Shown: in pieces, positions 37,393 to 50,200 of the stretch
Position numbering within the stretch: position 1 is the stretch's first letter
Layout of the letters: each line of letters opens with the position of its first letter
Translations under genes and position numbers: made by a program
Origin: Physcia stellaris
Lineage: Eukaryota; Ascomycota; Lecanoromycetes; Caliciales; Physciaceae
Assembly (NCBI GenBank): GCA_018902385.1
Contig: JABSSW010000040.1
Location: 62,001-126,000 of the forward strand
Direction: 5' to 3'
DNA: 64,000 nt
The notes under the pieces: model-generated
Told to the model about the DNA's origin: nothing
Databases searched by the model: none
What the model saw: the letters and a program-made list of their open reading frames with translations, nothing else

Positions 37393-37587
37393 TGTTATGA
37401 CACAAGATCAAATTAGATGATATGAATTTAAATCAAATATTTTGACATGATTTTTGACAAGAAATTCTGTCGTTATTTCATATTAAATGAGTGATGATCA
37501 AACAACTGATTCGCAATTATTGTACATAAATTGACATTTTGTCGTTCATAATTTCTAAATCAATCAATCGACACTTTACGCATAACA
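37393..37587 (+). repeat. 5' LTR of gypsy copy 2 (195 bp)
   Basis: It starts TGTTATGACAC and ends ACGCATAACA, with perfect 7-bp inverted ends. It pairs with 44659-44852. The bases after it (ATTGATAATATC) would be the primer-binding region, too mutated to name the tRNA. Confidence 0.9.
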
Positions 37588-40500
37588 ATTGATAATATCA
37601 TTCAAGCGATGATTTGTACGTAAACAAATCGACATCATTTTTTGTCTTTTGACGTATCAGTTTTCGAAATAATTTTGCACTCGATTCTAAATGTCAATTA
37701 TTTATATTCTTTTCACGATCGCAATCGCAATCGAAAATTGATTGTGCTTTTTCGATTTGACGTGTCGATCGAAATCAATCATTCATTTTCATCAACAATC
37801 AATACTCATTTGAAAATGAATCATTCAATCACGTTTTTCGACTTTTTACAATTTTCAATAAAAACGATTGATTTTTTTCAAATAGTTGAACATTTCAAGT
37901 TTTCGTTTGAATTCGTGTTGTCATCGCTCAATGACGACACATTTGAACGTCAATTTATCATCGAGTTTTTGTTTGATTCGAGCAATTCAATTTAACGATT
38001 TCATTTGTTTTTTCATCAACAAATAATTTGCTCAACAAATTTTGAAAATTTCAATTCGTTTTTTTTTTTTTTTGTTTTGTTTATCATCATTCTATTTCAA
38101 ATTTCAATACGACATATCATTTTTATTTAAGTCATTTTGATTGTTTTCACATCACAAATCATTCGCATTGCGTTTGAGTTATTCGATTACATCGATACAA
38201 TTGATTCAATTTATTTTGTCAATACATCGACAGAAATTATTGTGAACAATATCGTAATTAATTGTTTTAAATCAACATCGTTGTCAATTATTAATCATTC
38301 AATCTCGACAAACATTGTTTATTCAACAAAGTGAATCGTCGACAAAACTCGTTTTCGCAAAGATTTTAAAATTTTCGTGATCGTCATCGAAACGTATCGA
38401 AACAATCAATCATTTCTCGATTGAATTAATGATCGAATTACGTCATTCATTTTTGATTTAAAATCGACGATTGCAAATATTTTTTTTGATATTTTTTACG
38501 TTCATTTTTCGAAAAATTTACGTCGTAAATTTCAAATTATTTCGTCGACGTCGTTTTTTCAACGACGAAACAACATCATAATTTCGTTGAACATCATTTT
38601 TCGAAACACAAAAATATCGAATTTATTTTCGCATTCAATTCAAATATGACGAACGAAAATAACAATTGACAAAACACGAAATTCACGCAACAACAATGAC
38701 AAATTTTTCAAACATTGATTACAGATGTTCGAAACGATGTTCAAACAAAATTTCAAAATTTTGTCGAATCATCAAATTCAATCGAATTTTCTGACAATGA
38801 CGATGACGTCAAATGAAATGTTCAAAAAACAAAATTTTTCGATTCGTGATACGAAAAAAAAAACGTTATTATCGACAATTCGATCGAGCATTCGAACAAA
38901 AATATATATTTTCGAAATGTTCATTTTTATATTGAAAAAATTAAAAATATAACATTGTTCAAAAATGTTGATGTAATTCGAACAAATTTTTATAATTGCA
39001 TGCGTGATCACGCGTTACGATGATATATTGAAATCGTCGATGACGAAAAAAAAAATAATCAAATTAAAAAAACGTAAAAAAATGAAAACGTTTGTTGTTA
39101 AAACGTTATAAAAAATCGTCGTTAACAACGTTGACGATCATCACGAAAAAAAATACATTATGAAAAATGTTCGTCAAACATAAAAAATCATTCGATTTCG
39201 TTAAAATAATAATCAAAAATGTTAAATCGATTATAATGTCAATTTATTCGCAATTGTATTTAATTTACAATGAGTTGAAATTAAAATTTCGACGAAATTT
39301 AACTAAATCGACAAAAAAAATTATCATGAATGAATTTTTTCAACAATTCGATGATAAAAAATATATAATGAAACATTGAAAATCGATATCGTTTTTATTA
39401 TCAATTCGAAAACGATCGTCGTTTTCAATTTATTTATCGTTTTCAAATTTCAGTTTTATTCGATTCGTATAATATTTTTCTTTCATCAATGAACGTAATG
39501 ATTACGAAAATTTCAATAAATTTTTTCGCAATCACGACAAACGCAATATTCAATTTCGTATCAATTTGACAAACAAAATAACGTTTACGTTTTTCAACAA
39601 CAACAACGTTCGTATCAATCAAATTATTCAAATCGACAACAATCGACACAAAATATGCAAAAACGTTCATACGCAAATCAGCAATATCGATTTCAACAAA
39701 CGCAACAAAACGAAATTCAAAAAAATCGAAACACGTTCGATTCGCGATTTCAATATTCGCAATTTTTACGTTTTAATCAATATTTTGTTGATTTTTCAAA
39801 TTCATTTTCGTTTTCGTTTAAACAAAATATTTATTTTAATCAAAATGAAACGTTTAATCAAAATGAAACATTATATCGACGAACGTATTTTGCGAAAAAA
39901 AAAAGAAAACAATTATTCAAACGATGAAAAAAATTATCAAAATGATCACAACATGAATATTGAAAACGCGTCAAAAATATTTATGATAAATGATGAATAT
40001 CATGACGAAAAACATTTCGAAATTCAAAAATTTAATGAAAGTTATGTGACTCATGAATCATTCGAATATTTTGTAAATATTTTAATCAAACAAACAAAAA
40101 TTTATTCATGCAAACGTTGTCAATCGAAATTTTATTTTAATAACAAATTTCATCGACATTTGCGTTCGTGTCAAACAATTTCGATTAAATTTGACACATC
40201 GTCGACGAAAAATATTTATAATTATCAAATATTTATCATACAATCAAACGTCAAAACAAATATACGATTCAATTTCGAATTTCGTTCGTGACGTTACGTC
40301 ACGATGAAAACAAACATAAAACAATTTTTCATTGATATGTGCGTCGATATCGAATGCGATGCATTTTTAATCGATCGTAAATTTCTGATGCAAAAAATAT
40401 TTGATTACAAAACACATGCGCGACAAATCATGAAATTTTTCAAAATTCGCGATATCGAAAATGTCGTCGTCACAACAATTGATCATATTTTTTTAATTTT

Positions 40501-43500
40501 TCGTGTTTTTGAAATTTCGATTGATGACGACGATACGATCGTCACATTTACGCGACAAATTTACATAATAAAAAAATTGAAAACAAAAATTTTTTTAAAC
40601 AATAATATACTGAGTTCAAAACAAATGAATATAAATGTAAACAAACAAATCGTCATTATAAAAAATTGCAAAAATATACGAATTAAATTAAATGTCATCA
40701 ATGTTGAATTACAAATCAAAGCGCGTTGTTCGTGTTAGCGAAATTATTAAAATTTCAATTAAATTAGTTTTTACAATTTTTTCAAATTACGTGACAAAAA
40801 TAGTTTATTTATTGAACGCGATTTTATGTTTACGTTTTCACGAATTAAACGATTAAATCAAAATAAAAACGTTTTCTTTTCATATTATCGATATTTATAC
40901 AAAAATCGTTCAAATTCATTAACATCAATTTTGAAAATGTTTACATTTTCAAAAATACGTTTGAAATTCGTACAAAAATACGAGAAAAAAATGTTATTTA
41001 ATTAATTCGAAATACGTTCATTTAATTGTTAATGTTCATAAATTTGTTTTTAAAAATTGATTTAAACAAATTTTGAAATTTGATGTTTCGATCATGACAA
41101 TTGACGCGATTATGACGATTAGTTATGAAAATTTGCACGATACGATCGCGACTAATTTCGTCGATGCAAATGTCGATTTTGCGTTCAATTTTGCACGCAA
41201 TTCTAACGATTTTATTGTTGTAAATTCTAATATTAGTGCGAAAGAAGTTTTGTTTGTTGAAATTATCGTTTACAATGACGTTAACGCTCGAACTAAACTT
41301 GCAAACGTTGCGTTGAACTATTCAGAATTATGAAACGACAATGAATTTATCGTGAAAATTTCGAAAAATGAATGAATGTCAATTGAATTCAAATTCGACG
41401 TCGAAAATAAAAACAACAAAAATTTATTTTTTCGATTTCGCAAATCGAAAATTCGTTGATGAAATTTTTGATAAATTGCACGTTCAAAAACGCATGAAAT
41501 ATATCAATCAATTCATTTCGCATAATTATTTTGTTTTCGCAATATGAAAAACAATATTTGAATTAAACGATTCAAAACGCAAAAATCGAATCGTCGTCGA
41601 CATACGCGAATTAAACAAAATCATTTTTATCGATTTTTATTCAATGTTTTTTCAATTTGACATTATTGCAATCGTCGTCGAATGCAAATTCATTTTCGTT
41701 TTCGACGTAACGAATTTTTTTCATCAATGATTGATAAAATTTGCAAACAAACATAAATTTATCGTCGTTTCACATAAAGAACAAAAACAATTTAACGTGA
41801 TCGTGATGAATTTCAAAAATTTATCATCATACGTACAGCGACGAATCGATTTTATTTTTCGAAATTTTCACGAATTTGTTCGTGTTTACGTAAACGACAT
41901 TGTCGTTTTTTTCAATATTTTTGAAAAACATATGATTCATTTACATTCGATATTCGAACGATTGAATATTTATGAAATTAGTTTGTCGTCGAAAAAGTCG
42001 TTTTTCGATTATTTTACGATCGCATTTTTTGATCAAAAAATTGACGTTTTTGATTTCATTATCGCAATCGATAAATTGAAAACAATAATCAAATTGAATT
42101 TTTCATATATTTTGAAAAATTTGAAAATTTATTTAAATTTAACAAAATGATTACGAAATTTTGTCGCGTTTTACGTTCAAAAGACGAACGCGTTATAACG
42201 TCGCAAAATTTTATTTTTACGTCAATTTTCAAACAACAAAAAAACGATTCGCAAAATCTATTCGCAAAAAATTGTAATGAACAATTTTTCAATTGAGAAA
42301 TTAAAATCATATCGATTATTGCAAAAAATTTTTAACAAAATTTCATTTTTGATACATTTCAATTTCGATCGAAAATTGTACATCGACATCGACGCGTTTA
42401 AACGACGCGAATTCGACGCGATAATTTATCATTTTAAAATAAACAGCAATTCAGACAAATTCAAGCGTAACGACATCGAATTCATTTTATTTTTAAGCAA
42501 AATGTTGAACGAAATCGAAATCAAATATTGATTCATCGAATTCGAAATGTGTGACTTAATATGAATTGTCAAAAAAATTCGACATATGATAAAAACAATC
42601 AAAAATATCATTGTCGTTTTCACGAATTATGCGATCAATATTTTCATCGTTAAACAAATCACGATGAATTCGAACAACATCGATAAATTCAATTTTCGTC
42701 TCGTTCGTGTTTCAATTTATCTGTCACAATTTAAATTGAAAATGAAATATAAATCAGAAAAAAATCATGTCGTCTCGAATGCGCTATCAAAATTAATTTT
42801 TGAAAATGAGCAAATCGATAAGAATTCAAAAAATAAATTTGACTTGAACACATATCATGACGAAATAATCGACTTTTCGAATAATTTCGATTGTTACGTT
42901 TTTCAAAACATTTTTATCGCAATGTCGAAAAATTTAAAGAAAAAAATCAAAAACGAATATCAAAACGAAAAAACGTGACGAAACATGATCACGATATTAA
43001 AATCGTTGACGATTCGAATGCACGAAAAAAAACAGAATTTGTCGATTCGAAATTTTCAAATCTCGTTGTCGTTCGAAAACAACGTAAAAAATCGAAACGT
43101 CAATGAGCAAAAAAATGACGATACGAAGTTTATATCAAAAAAATTCAAAACAAAAATCAATTTCGCGATAAATACGAATGACATTATATATCATGTTGAC
43201 ATTGATTCGCGTCGATCGTGTATATCGATCACAATGAAACGCGAAATATTTCGTTTAATTCACGATCAAAATTATCATTCGAAAATTCATCGATGTTATG
43301 ACAGAATTTTCAATACGTTATACATATTTCGACTTTCGCGAAAAATCAAAAAATACATCGAGCATTGTTTTATTTGTCAATTAACACAAATCAAACGTCA
43401 TCGATCGTACGAAAAATTAATGTTTATCACATTCGCGTCGTGTTCATTTTATATCATTGCGATTGATTTCATTTTAATTATGTTTAATGAAATGAATATT

Positions 43501-44658
43501 GTTATGTTCGCAATCTGTAAACATTTTCGTCGAATCTCATTGATTTTCGACAAAGAAATTTATGAAACGAAAAAATGAATCAACGCATTACTGAACAAAT
43601 TGTTAATAATCGATTGAAATGTGTTTGAAACTATAATTTCAAATCGAAATTTCAAATTCATGTCGAATTTTTGACAAATGTTTTTCATCAAATTAAACAC
43701 GCGATTGTTAGTTTCAATGACATATCATTCGCAAACGAATGATTCGTCAAAACGAATCAATCAAATTGTTGAAATTGTTATCAGATATTTCGTCATCGAA
43801 TTTTCGAATATCGATTACATTTTAGTTTTTTTTGCAATTCAGATTCAGTTAAACAACACGTTTAACATCGTTACAAATTTATCATTCAATGAAATCATAT
43901 ACGAATTCAAAGTCAGAAACGCGATATCAAATTTAATCGCATTTAACACAACAAAAATACAAAATTTGTCAATTCAACGCATGAAATATCAACGAGAAAT
44001 TGTCGATGTCACGAACTTTGCGATTGTCAAAATCAAAATATATTATGATTCGCGTCATATTTTTATTCGACTAAAACAAAATGAAAAAATTTATTTACAA
44101 TTCAATAAAAATTACAAATTGTTTGACAAATCAAATTCGAAACTATTTCAACAACGTTGTGAATTATTTCGAATTTTTGAACGCATCGAACGCTTCGCGT
44201 ACAAATTGAAATTGTCATTAACATGACGAATTCATTTCGTTGTGTTTATTGCACAATTCGAATCAACATTTGTCGAAATTGATTTTTACAATCGTTTGCG
44301 TTTTCATTATTTTGATTTCATTGAAATCGAAAGCGATACGAATCAGTACAAATTTTATGAAATTGAAAAGTTAATCGAAAAACGAACTAGAAAATACAAC
44401 AAAATTTTCGTAATTCAATATTTAGTCAGATGAATCGACTATGAGTCGAAATATGACGAATGACGATTTATTTCAGAACTGAACAACGTCACGAATTTCA
44501 TTGAACAATATGAATTCAATCATTCGAATGATTCTGATGATCGCAACGACAAAAAAAAAACGAAAAAAAAATAAATTGATGCATGATATGATTACGCATG
44601 ATGATAAAACATGAAACTCAATGAAAACATTGATTTTTCTTTTTTTTGATTGACAAAT

Positions 44659-44852
44659 TGTTATGACACAAAGTCAAATTAAATGATATGAACTTAAATC
44701 AAATATTTTGACATGACTTTTGACAAAAATTTTGTCGTCATCTCATATTAAATGAATGATGATCAGACAACTGATTCGCAATTACTGTACATAAATTGAC
44801 ATTTTGTCGTTTATAATTTCTAAATCAATCAATTCACACATTACGCATAACA
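44659..44852 (+). repeat. 3' LTR of gypsy copy 2 (194 bp)
   Basis: It begins TGTTATGACAC and ends ACGCATAACA. It aligns with the 5' LTR over its entire length, with about a dozen transitions and a few other changes. It is the best-preserved of the three LTRs in CpT and ApG content. Confidence 0.9.
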
Positions 44853-45998
44853 CATGAATTGATGAATTTTTCAATTACAAAATCGCAAACGTCAAACATC
44901 GCGTTGATTTTGATTTCGTTGTAAAATACGAAAAAACGTTTATTAAACGAATCAATTTCAATGAAAATTGTAAAACAAAAAAAACGATGTGAAAAAAAGA
45001 AATTTCATTTTTTTGTGTGTTCATTTTCGACGTTTCAACATTTTACACAAAATAAATTCGTTGACGACGATGTCAAATTCATCGTAAACATATCAACACA
45101 TTTCGTTCAAATATTTGATTGAATAAAAATTAATGTATTCGAACAAAAAATTTTTCATTTTTTCAATCATTTTTTTAAATCGTTTTCGTATCGAAAACGA
45201 AACGACGACGATTTCATATTTTTTCAAATTTTTTCTCATTTTATCGATTTGTGTTTGATTGATATCGATGAATTTTTGTATTTGAAAAATGAAACGATCG
45301 AAATCAATTTGATTTCGTATTTCGTTTTGAATGATCGTGAAAAATATCGACGACATAATGAGCGACAACGACGTCAAAACGTCACATATGAAAAACAATC
45401 ATCAAAACACGAATTAAACGAAATATATCGAATTTCAATAAAGTGATTACAAGATTTTAATAAAAAAATAAAAGAATTTATGACATTTTGTCAAAATTTT
45501 TCATGATTTTGATAAGAAACTCGACAAATTAACGACATTTTTTGAATTCAACACAGATTTACGAAATCGACGATACTAAAAATCGTCAAAATAACTTTTT
45601 TCGATTTCGTAAATTTCGTATCTATTAGATTTCGTAAAGTTCGTTAAATGATTTTATCGTGAAAATTTCATTTGCGAATGTAATTAATCATTTGATTTTA
45701 ACGCATTAAAAAAAGTCGTTGCGTTTTATTTATTTTGACATTTTTTCATCGTTTTCATTATCTCATATTATTACTCATACGATAGCGAAAATCGACGATG
45801 CAAAGTGACTTGTAAATGTAATAACGATAAAAATGCAATAAGAATAATCATAGAGACAATAATACAAGTAGTATTGAGAAACATGAAAAGAACTACGTCA
45901 TGATCTCAAGACTCGAATTAATTCGAAGAAAAATTTTCAATTTCGTCACAACGAGATCGTTAACGAGGACTAATCGATCGATTGAGTTCAATTAGTTA
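44853..45998. other. Right end of the AT-rich block
   Basis: AT-rich sequence continues to about 45800 with the block-wide signature, then passes into ordinary sequence. A minus-strand frame at 45093-45398 has FFICDVLTSL and KMRKNLKKYE, but no family is recognisable. No gene is supported. Confidence 0.45.
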
Positions 45999-46090
45999 AC
46001 GAGGTCTACGAGTACTCGTAGACCTCGTAGACCTCGTGGAGATTGTGTTTCAGACTCCTGCTTACGAGGTCTACGAGGTTTACGAGGTCG
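45999..46090. repeat. Palindromic TCTACGAGG repeat cluster at the block edge
   Basis: Bases 45999-46028 form a perfect 30-base palindrome of two 15-base arms (ACGAGGTCTACGAGT and its reverse complement). The arm sequence recurs immediately after it in inverted form (AGACCTCGTGGAG) and again in direct form at about 46065-46090 as TACGAGGTCTACGAGGTTTACGAGGTC. It lies where the hypermutated block returns to normal sequence. It could extrude a cruciform or be the scar of a terminal-repeat element. Confidence 0.85.
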
Positions 46091-47209
46091 AAAAAAAGTT
46101 ACTCTGACGACCCCTACTTGCTCCCTGACCAGTACTGCCGTGACTTCGTACCTTGCCTCCTTGTACTATCTAATTAATATATATCCAGACATGCCACTCG
46201 AGGCTTTGAGTATCATGAAGTGGAGCACCAAGCCGATACAATGATTTAATTAGTTGTGCCTTTACACATAAGTAGAGCCAATTAATTAACGCGCCAGTAA
46301 GGTACGAGTAAACGCCACGGCGTTGTCAGCGACTCGATACCACATCAACAACACCCTGTTGGTTTCGCAGGGATCGAGTCAACGAGAGCCTGAACACTAT
46401 GTTACCACAAGCATCCCTGTGCAGATTTCAAAAGCCGAACAGATGGCTGGAAAAACAGGTCGTACCCGAACGCCAGACGAGTTCAGGGAAAAACCATCTG
46501 CACGATGTTCCGAGATATTATGGGGTTCCTTGTCGTGCAAAAAGCTTTCACTCGATTTATCCCATGCCTCTGGTAGCAAGTGGTGCCAATTGTTCATTGA
46601 CACCGTTGTTGAGACCTATTTACGCCTTACCCGACTTGGGGAAAATGCCTTGATGACGGGAGACGAAGACTCCTGGTCTCACAATTCTATACTTTCTTCC
46701 AAGGACGGGTACCTATCCTGCTACAATAGGGGTGACCGATACCCGGGTACCGGTAGAGATGCACCACAGCAGGCCATGAGATCCTGTTCTTTCAGAGTTT
46801 ACGGAGCTACTTCAAGGTCGGTCGACGCTCTCATAGAATTACCCAATCCATATCCTTCAATATATAGGCGTAGATTCGGAGGTCTCAAGTACAAGCACGC
46901 TGCGAATATGGCAGCAATCTCAATGACAAGGCAAACTTGGCACTGCTGATGGCTCGTCTACTCCAAGCTCCTGTCCAGGTCTAGGTAGAACCATGTGATG
47001 ATTGTGAGATTGATTGTTATGGTCGGATGACATTGCACTTGACTCAGAAGGGAGACCTAGATTTCTGAAACGTCAGAGGTAGGTAGACAGGAGCTTGATT
47101 CGCATATTTGGGGTATCAAATTCACTAAACCAAAACGTCCAGCGCGAGGGCTTCTTATACTGCGCGCGACCACTTTCAGCACACTGAGACCCGCAAGCAA
47201 AGCTAGCTT
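46091..47209. other. Spacer between the AT-rich block and rad26, with a doubtful ORF
   Basis: Composition is ordinary. The longest frame (46323-46949 plus, about 208 codons) opens with TTG, has its first ATG at about codon 41 and shows no recognisable motif, so I do not call it a gene. The last ~200 bases would be the 3' flank of rad26. I see no other structure. Confidence 0.5.
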
Positions 47210-50200
47210 TCACGTGGCCTTGTACTCATCCTTCAGCAACCATCTTCCTCGGCCCCGTGACCCCTTCTCCAATGTAGCCAGCTCTTTCAGCATTGCCTGA
47301 AATTCCTTCGTCTTCTGCGCCGTATCGCAAAAGCGGTTGAAGTGATCAATGAGCATCTGGGTATGGGCCATGCCTCTGTGGGTTGTAAGGTAATCCCGAA
47401 TCATCTTCATAAAATCAACGCCGCGTAGGCCTGCGGTGCCGTTCCTTGAGTCTCCACGTCCGGGTGTACTCGATCTCGAGGTATTGATTGGCGCATTCGT
47501 GGCTTGCCGATTCTGGAGCCCTGCTAGGATACTTGATGACGAAGGACCTCCTCTGCCTCGACCAATCCCCCGTCGGGGTGCTTGTTCCTCGGGTCTGCCG
47601 GCTGAGCCAAACTCCCCAGTCCATGTCGGGGTACCTACGGGTACACTTTTGGCCATTTCGCCGGCCTTCTTGAGCTCTTTGGCTGCTTCGGCTGCGACCT
47701 TTTTTGCTTGTGCTTCTATGATCTTTGGGTCGGCGGTAATGATGCGCTTACCATTGACGATCTGATCGTGTTCGAGAGCCGAGTGGACCCCAGCTCGTGC
47801 GAAAATACCCTCCATAACACGAGCCTCTGAATTAGTACCTTCTCCAGCTGACTCCTTCTCCTTGAGATCATCCTCGCCGCGATATCGTTCCATGGATGCG
47901 ACGCCGGCCATTCCAGGGATTGCAGAGGCATCCTCGTCGCCAGCTTCTGCTGTCGCTGCACCGCCATTCAGATGTGGTTTTTGCTCATCTTCCAAAGCGG
48001 CAGCCGCGGCCTTGTCGCTAGTGAACTGAACCTCCGTACCTTTGAAGAGTCCATTGGTCTCCGTGCTCAATTCGTCAGCACCGCCAAGTGTGAACAGATC
48101 GTGCAGATCTTTCATTTGGAATGTCTGACGTTGCTTCGGGTCACGCAAGATCTTGTTCGTCAAAAACGTCTTGAACAATTGCCGATGATATATCTTCTCC
48201 TCAATAGTGCCAGCGGTCATCAATCGATAGATCATCACCTCACGTTTTTGGCCTAATCGCCAAGCCCGTTCGCGAGCCTGGATATCCGTTGACGGATTCC
48301 AGTCCGGATCATATATTATCACACGGTTCGCCCCTGTTAAGTTGATACCCAGGCCCCCAACTTTGGTTGTAAGTAGAAAGACATGGATATCTGGATTGGT
48401 GTTGAACTCGTCGACCAGACCTTGACGATGTTGGATTGGTGTATTACCATCCATCCTGCAGTATCTGATCCCAGACAGAGACTTGACAAAAGACTCAAGG
48501 ATGTCCAGCATGATTCGATGCTGAGCGAACAGTAACATCTTATGACCCTGTTGTTTCGACAGCTGCAATAATTCTTTGACCACCTGCATTTTACCTGATT
48601 TCGCAGCATTGCCATAATTGTAGCCGGGCTTGACTGAGAGTACCTTGTGGTTTTCAAGGTCTGGATGATTGCATATCTTCCGCAGTATATCAACGCCGTA
48701 CAAGACCTGGCGCTTACCGTTCATTATTGCAGTAAGGTCACCTGAGTTCAGGAAATTTTCGTAGGCCTCACGTTGCGACTTTGTAAGCTTACAGAAAAGG
48801 ACCTTTTCGCTCTTGCGAGGTAGATCAGATGCAACATCAACCTTGAAACGCTGCAAGAGATAAGGCGAAATGGTATCTTTGAGGGTTTCGGCGCATTTCA
48901 TGGCTGTTTGCACCTGGAGATTTGACGCATTGGCATAGCCACCTTGCCTTATGGGGATCTCGAATTGTTGACGGAAATTGACCAGCGTGCCTAAACGCAT
49001 GGGAAACACGAAATCAAAAAGGGACCAGAGCTCGATGAGATTGTTTTGCATTGGTGTTCCTGAAAGAATGATACGATTTGATGTCCGAAGCTCTTTGCAG
49101 TATATAGTTATTGCGGTGTTTGGATTTCTGATCTTATGCCCTTCATCGAGTACTGCATACTCCCAGTCGACGGGAATCAGAAGCTCAGCGTAAGTTTGCA
49201 GGCCAGAATAAGTCGTCACAAGTACATGACCGTCGCTCACAACACGATCAACTATCTTCTTCGCAGCCTTTTGTGCCCTGCCTAAAGGCTTTCGGTTCGG
49301 TGCACCAGGCAAAGCCGACAGGAGCTCCTCCTCTCTCTGGGACTCTCTGCCAATATCGACCATGCCACTGCCTGAAGTATGCAAAATAGACACTCGAAAT
49401 GGCGGCCACCAAGTATGGAACTCATTTACCCATTGCTTCATCACCGTCGCAGGCGCGACAATAATCACAGGTCGTGTAAGCTTCTTGCTGTAGTGTAAGC
49501 CTGCGAGAAATGAAATGATCTGGATAGTCTTGCCAAGACCCATCTCGTCGCCAACGATACCACCGACTTGCTGAGAGTATAATTCCCATAGCCACTGGAC
49601 ACCAGTTTTTTGGTAGTTGAAGAGCGAAGGAAATATATCTCCCGGAATCCGATAGCCACCGTTAAATACTGTATCCGAAACGATCGGATGAGATAAATGC
49701 CACTCATGATCATCGGATGCATCCTCATCAGCAGCAATGTCGTCTGATTCCTCTAGCCTCGGCAGTTGGTCATCTTCACCACAAGAGACCACAGCTTCTC
49801 GTGCCTTCGCCCTTCTTCTGGCTATACTTCTCCTAGTGACCCAATTGTCAAGACGGCGCTGGTATAGAGCTTCGTTTCCGTCATCCAAGCCTGTGAAGTC
49901 TTCACTTTGTGTTGCGGTGTCCCGTGTCGACCTCTTGCGGGTGCCGCGAGGCTTGTGGAACCGAGGATCTGTATCAGGGAACAGGCTCTCATCTTCAATA
50001 CCCTCTTCACTATCGTGTTCAGAATCTCCCAAAGCTGCAATCTCCCGATCGTCCATATCTGGTACGAAGGTGTCAGACTCTTCATCTTCTGAGGGCGTCC
50101 TGTCCTCTTCCTTGATCCTTACAACTGGCGACTTCCGCCGAGCGCGATGTTCAGAAAGAGACTGTCTAGCCTTGGGCTCTAGACGTCGACGTTTTGAGGG

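Larger units (their letters stand above)
37393..44852 (+). mobile_element. Full-length Ty3/gypsy retrotransposon fossil, copy 2 (7.46 kb, two LTRs)
   Basis: Parts in order are the 5' LTR (37393-37587), gag region (about 37640-39900), a C2H2-like zinc motif (about 40100-40170), retropepsin-like region (about 40304-40560), reverse transcriptase (about 41440-42150), RNase H (about 42280-42800), integrase zinc-binding and core (about 43200-44230), a C-terminal tail to about 44450, and the 3' LTR (44659-44852). The order protease, RT, RNase H, integrase places it in Ty3/gypsy. The element is structurally complete but dead, with dozens of breaks. No target-site duplication is visible at the LTR edges (GTTTT against CATGA). 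LTR divergence cannot serve as a clock because it is dominated by hypermutation. Confidence 0.9.
15590..45800. other. 30-kb hypermutated AT-rich block of dead repeats
   Basis: Composition drops abruptly to roughly a quarter to 30 percent GC. Surviving C is almost always followed by A or G, and surviving G is almost always preceded by C or T. A hand count over 42601-42720 gives 21 C (10 CpA, 10 CpG, 1 CpT, 0 CpC) and 14 G (none after A or G). This pattern covers the whole block except the islands at about 19950-20560 and 21960-24420. Recognisable content is retrotransposon and DNA-transposon relics, listed separately. Nothing here is supportable as a live gene. Such blocks are usually heterochromatic in filamentous ascomycetes, but that is inference here. 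Confidence 0.9.

Noticed and set aside
37393-44852. Using LTR divergence to date the insertion
   Set aside because: The differences are mainly context-biased hypermutation, so a neutral clock does not apply.
15590-45800. Dozens of 60-240 codon open frames on both strands in the AT-rich block as genes
   Set aside because: Frames overlap on opposite strands and carry retroelement or transposase traces, and the composition is hypermutated. None is supportable as a live gene.
46323-46949. 208-codon open frame beside the AT block
   Set aside because: It starts with TTG, its first ATG is about 40 codons in, and no motif, splice signal or repeat of family-like sequence is visible.
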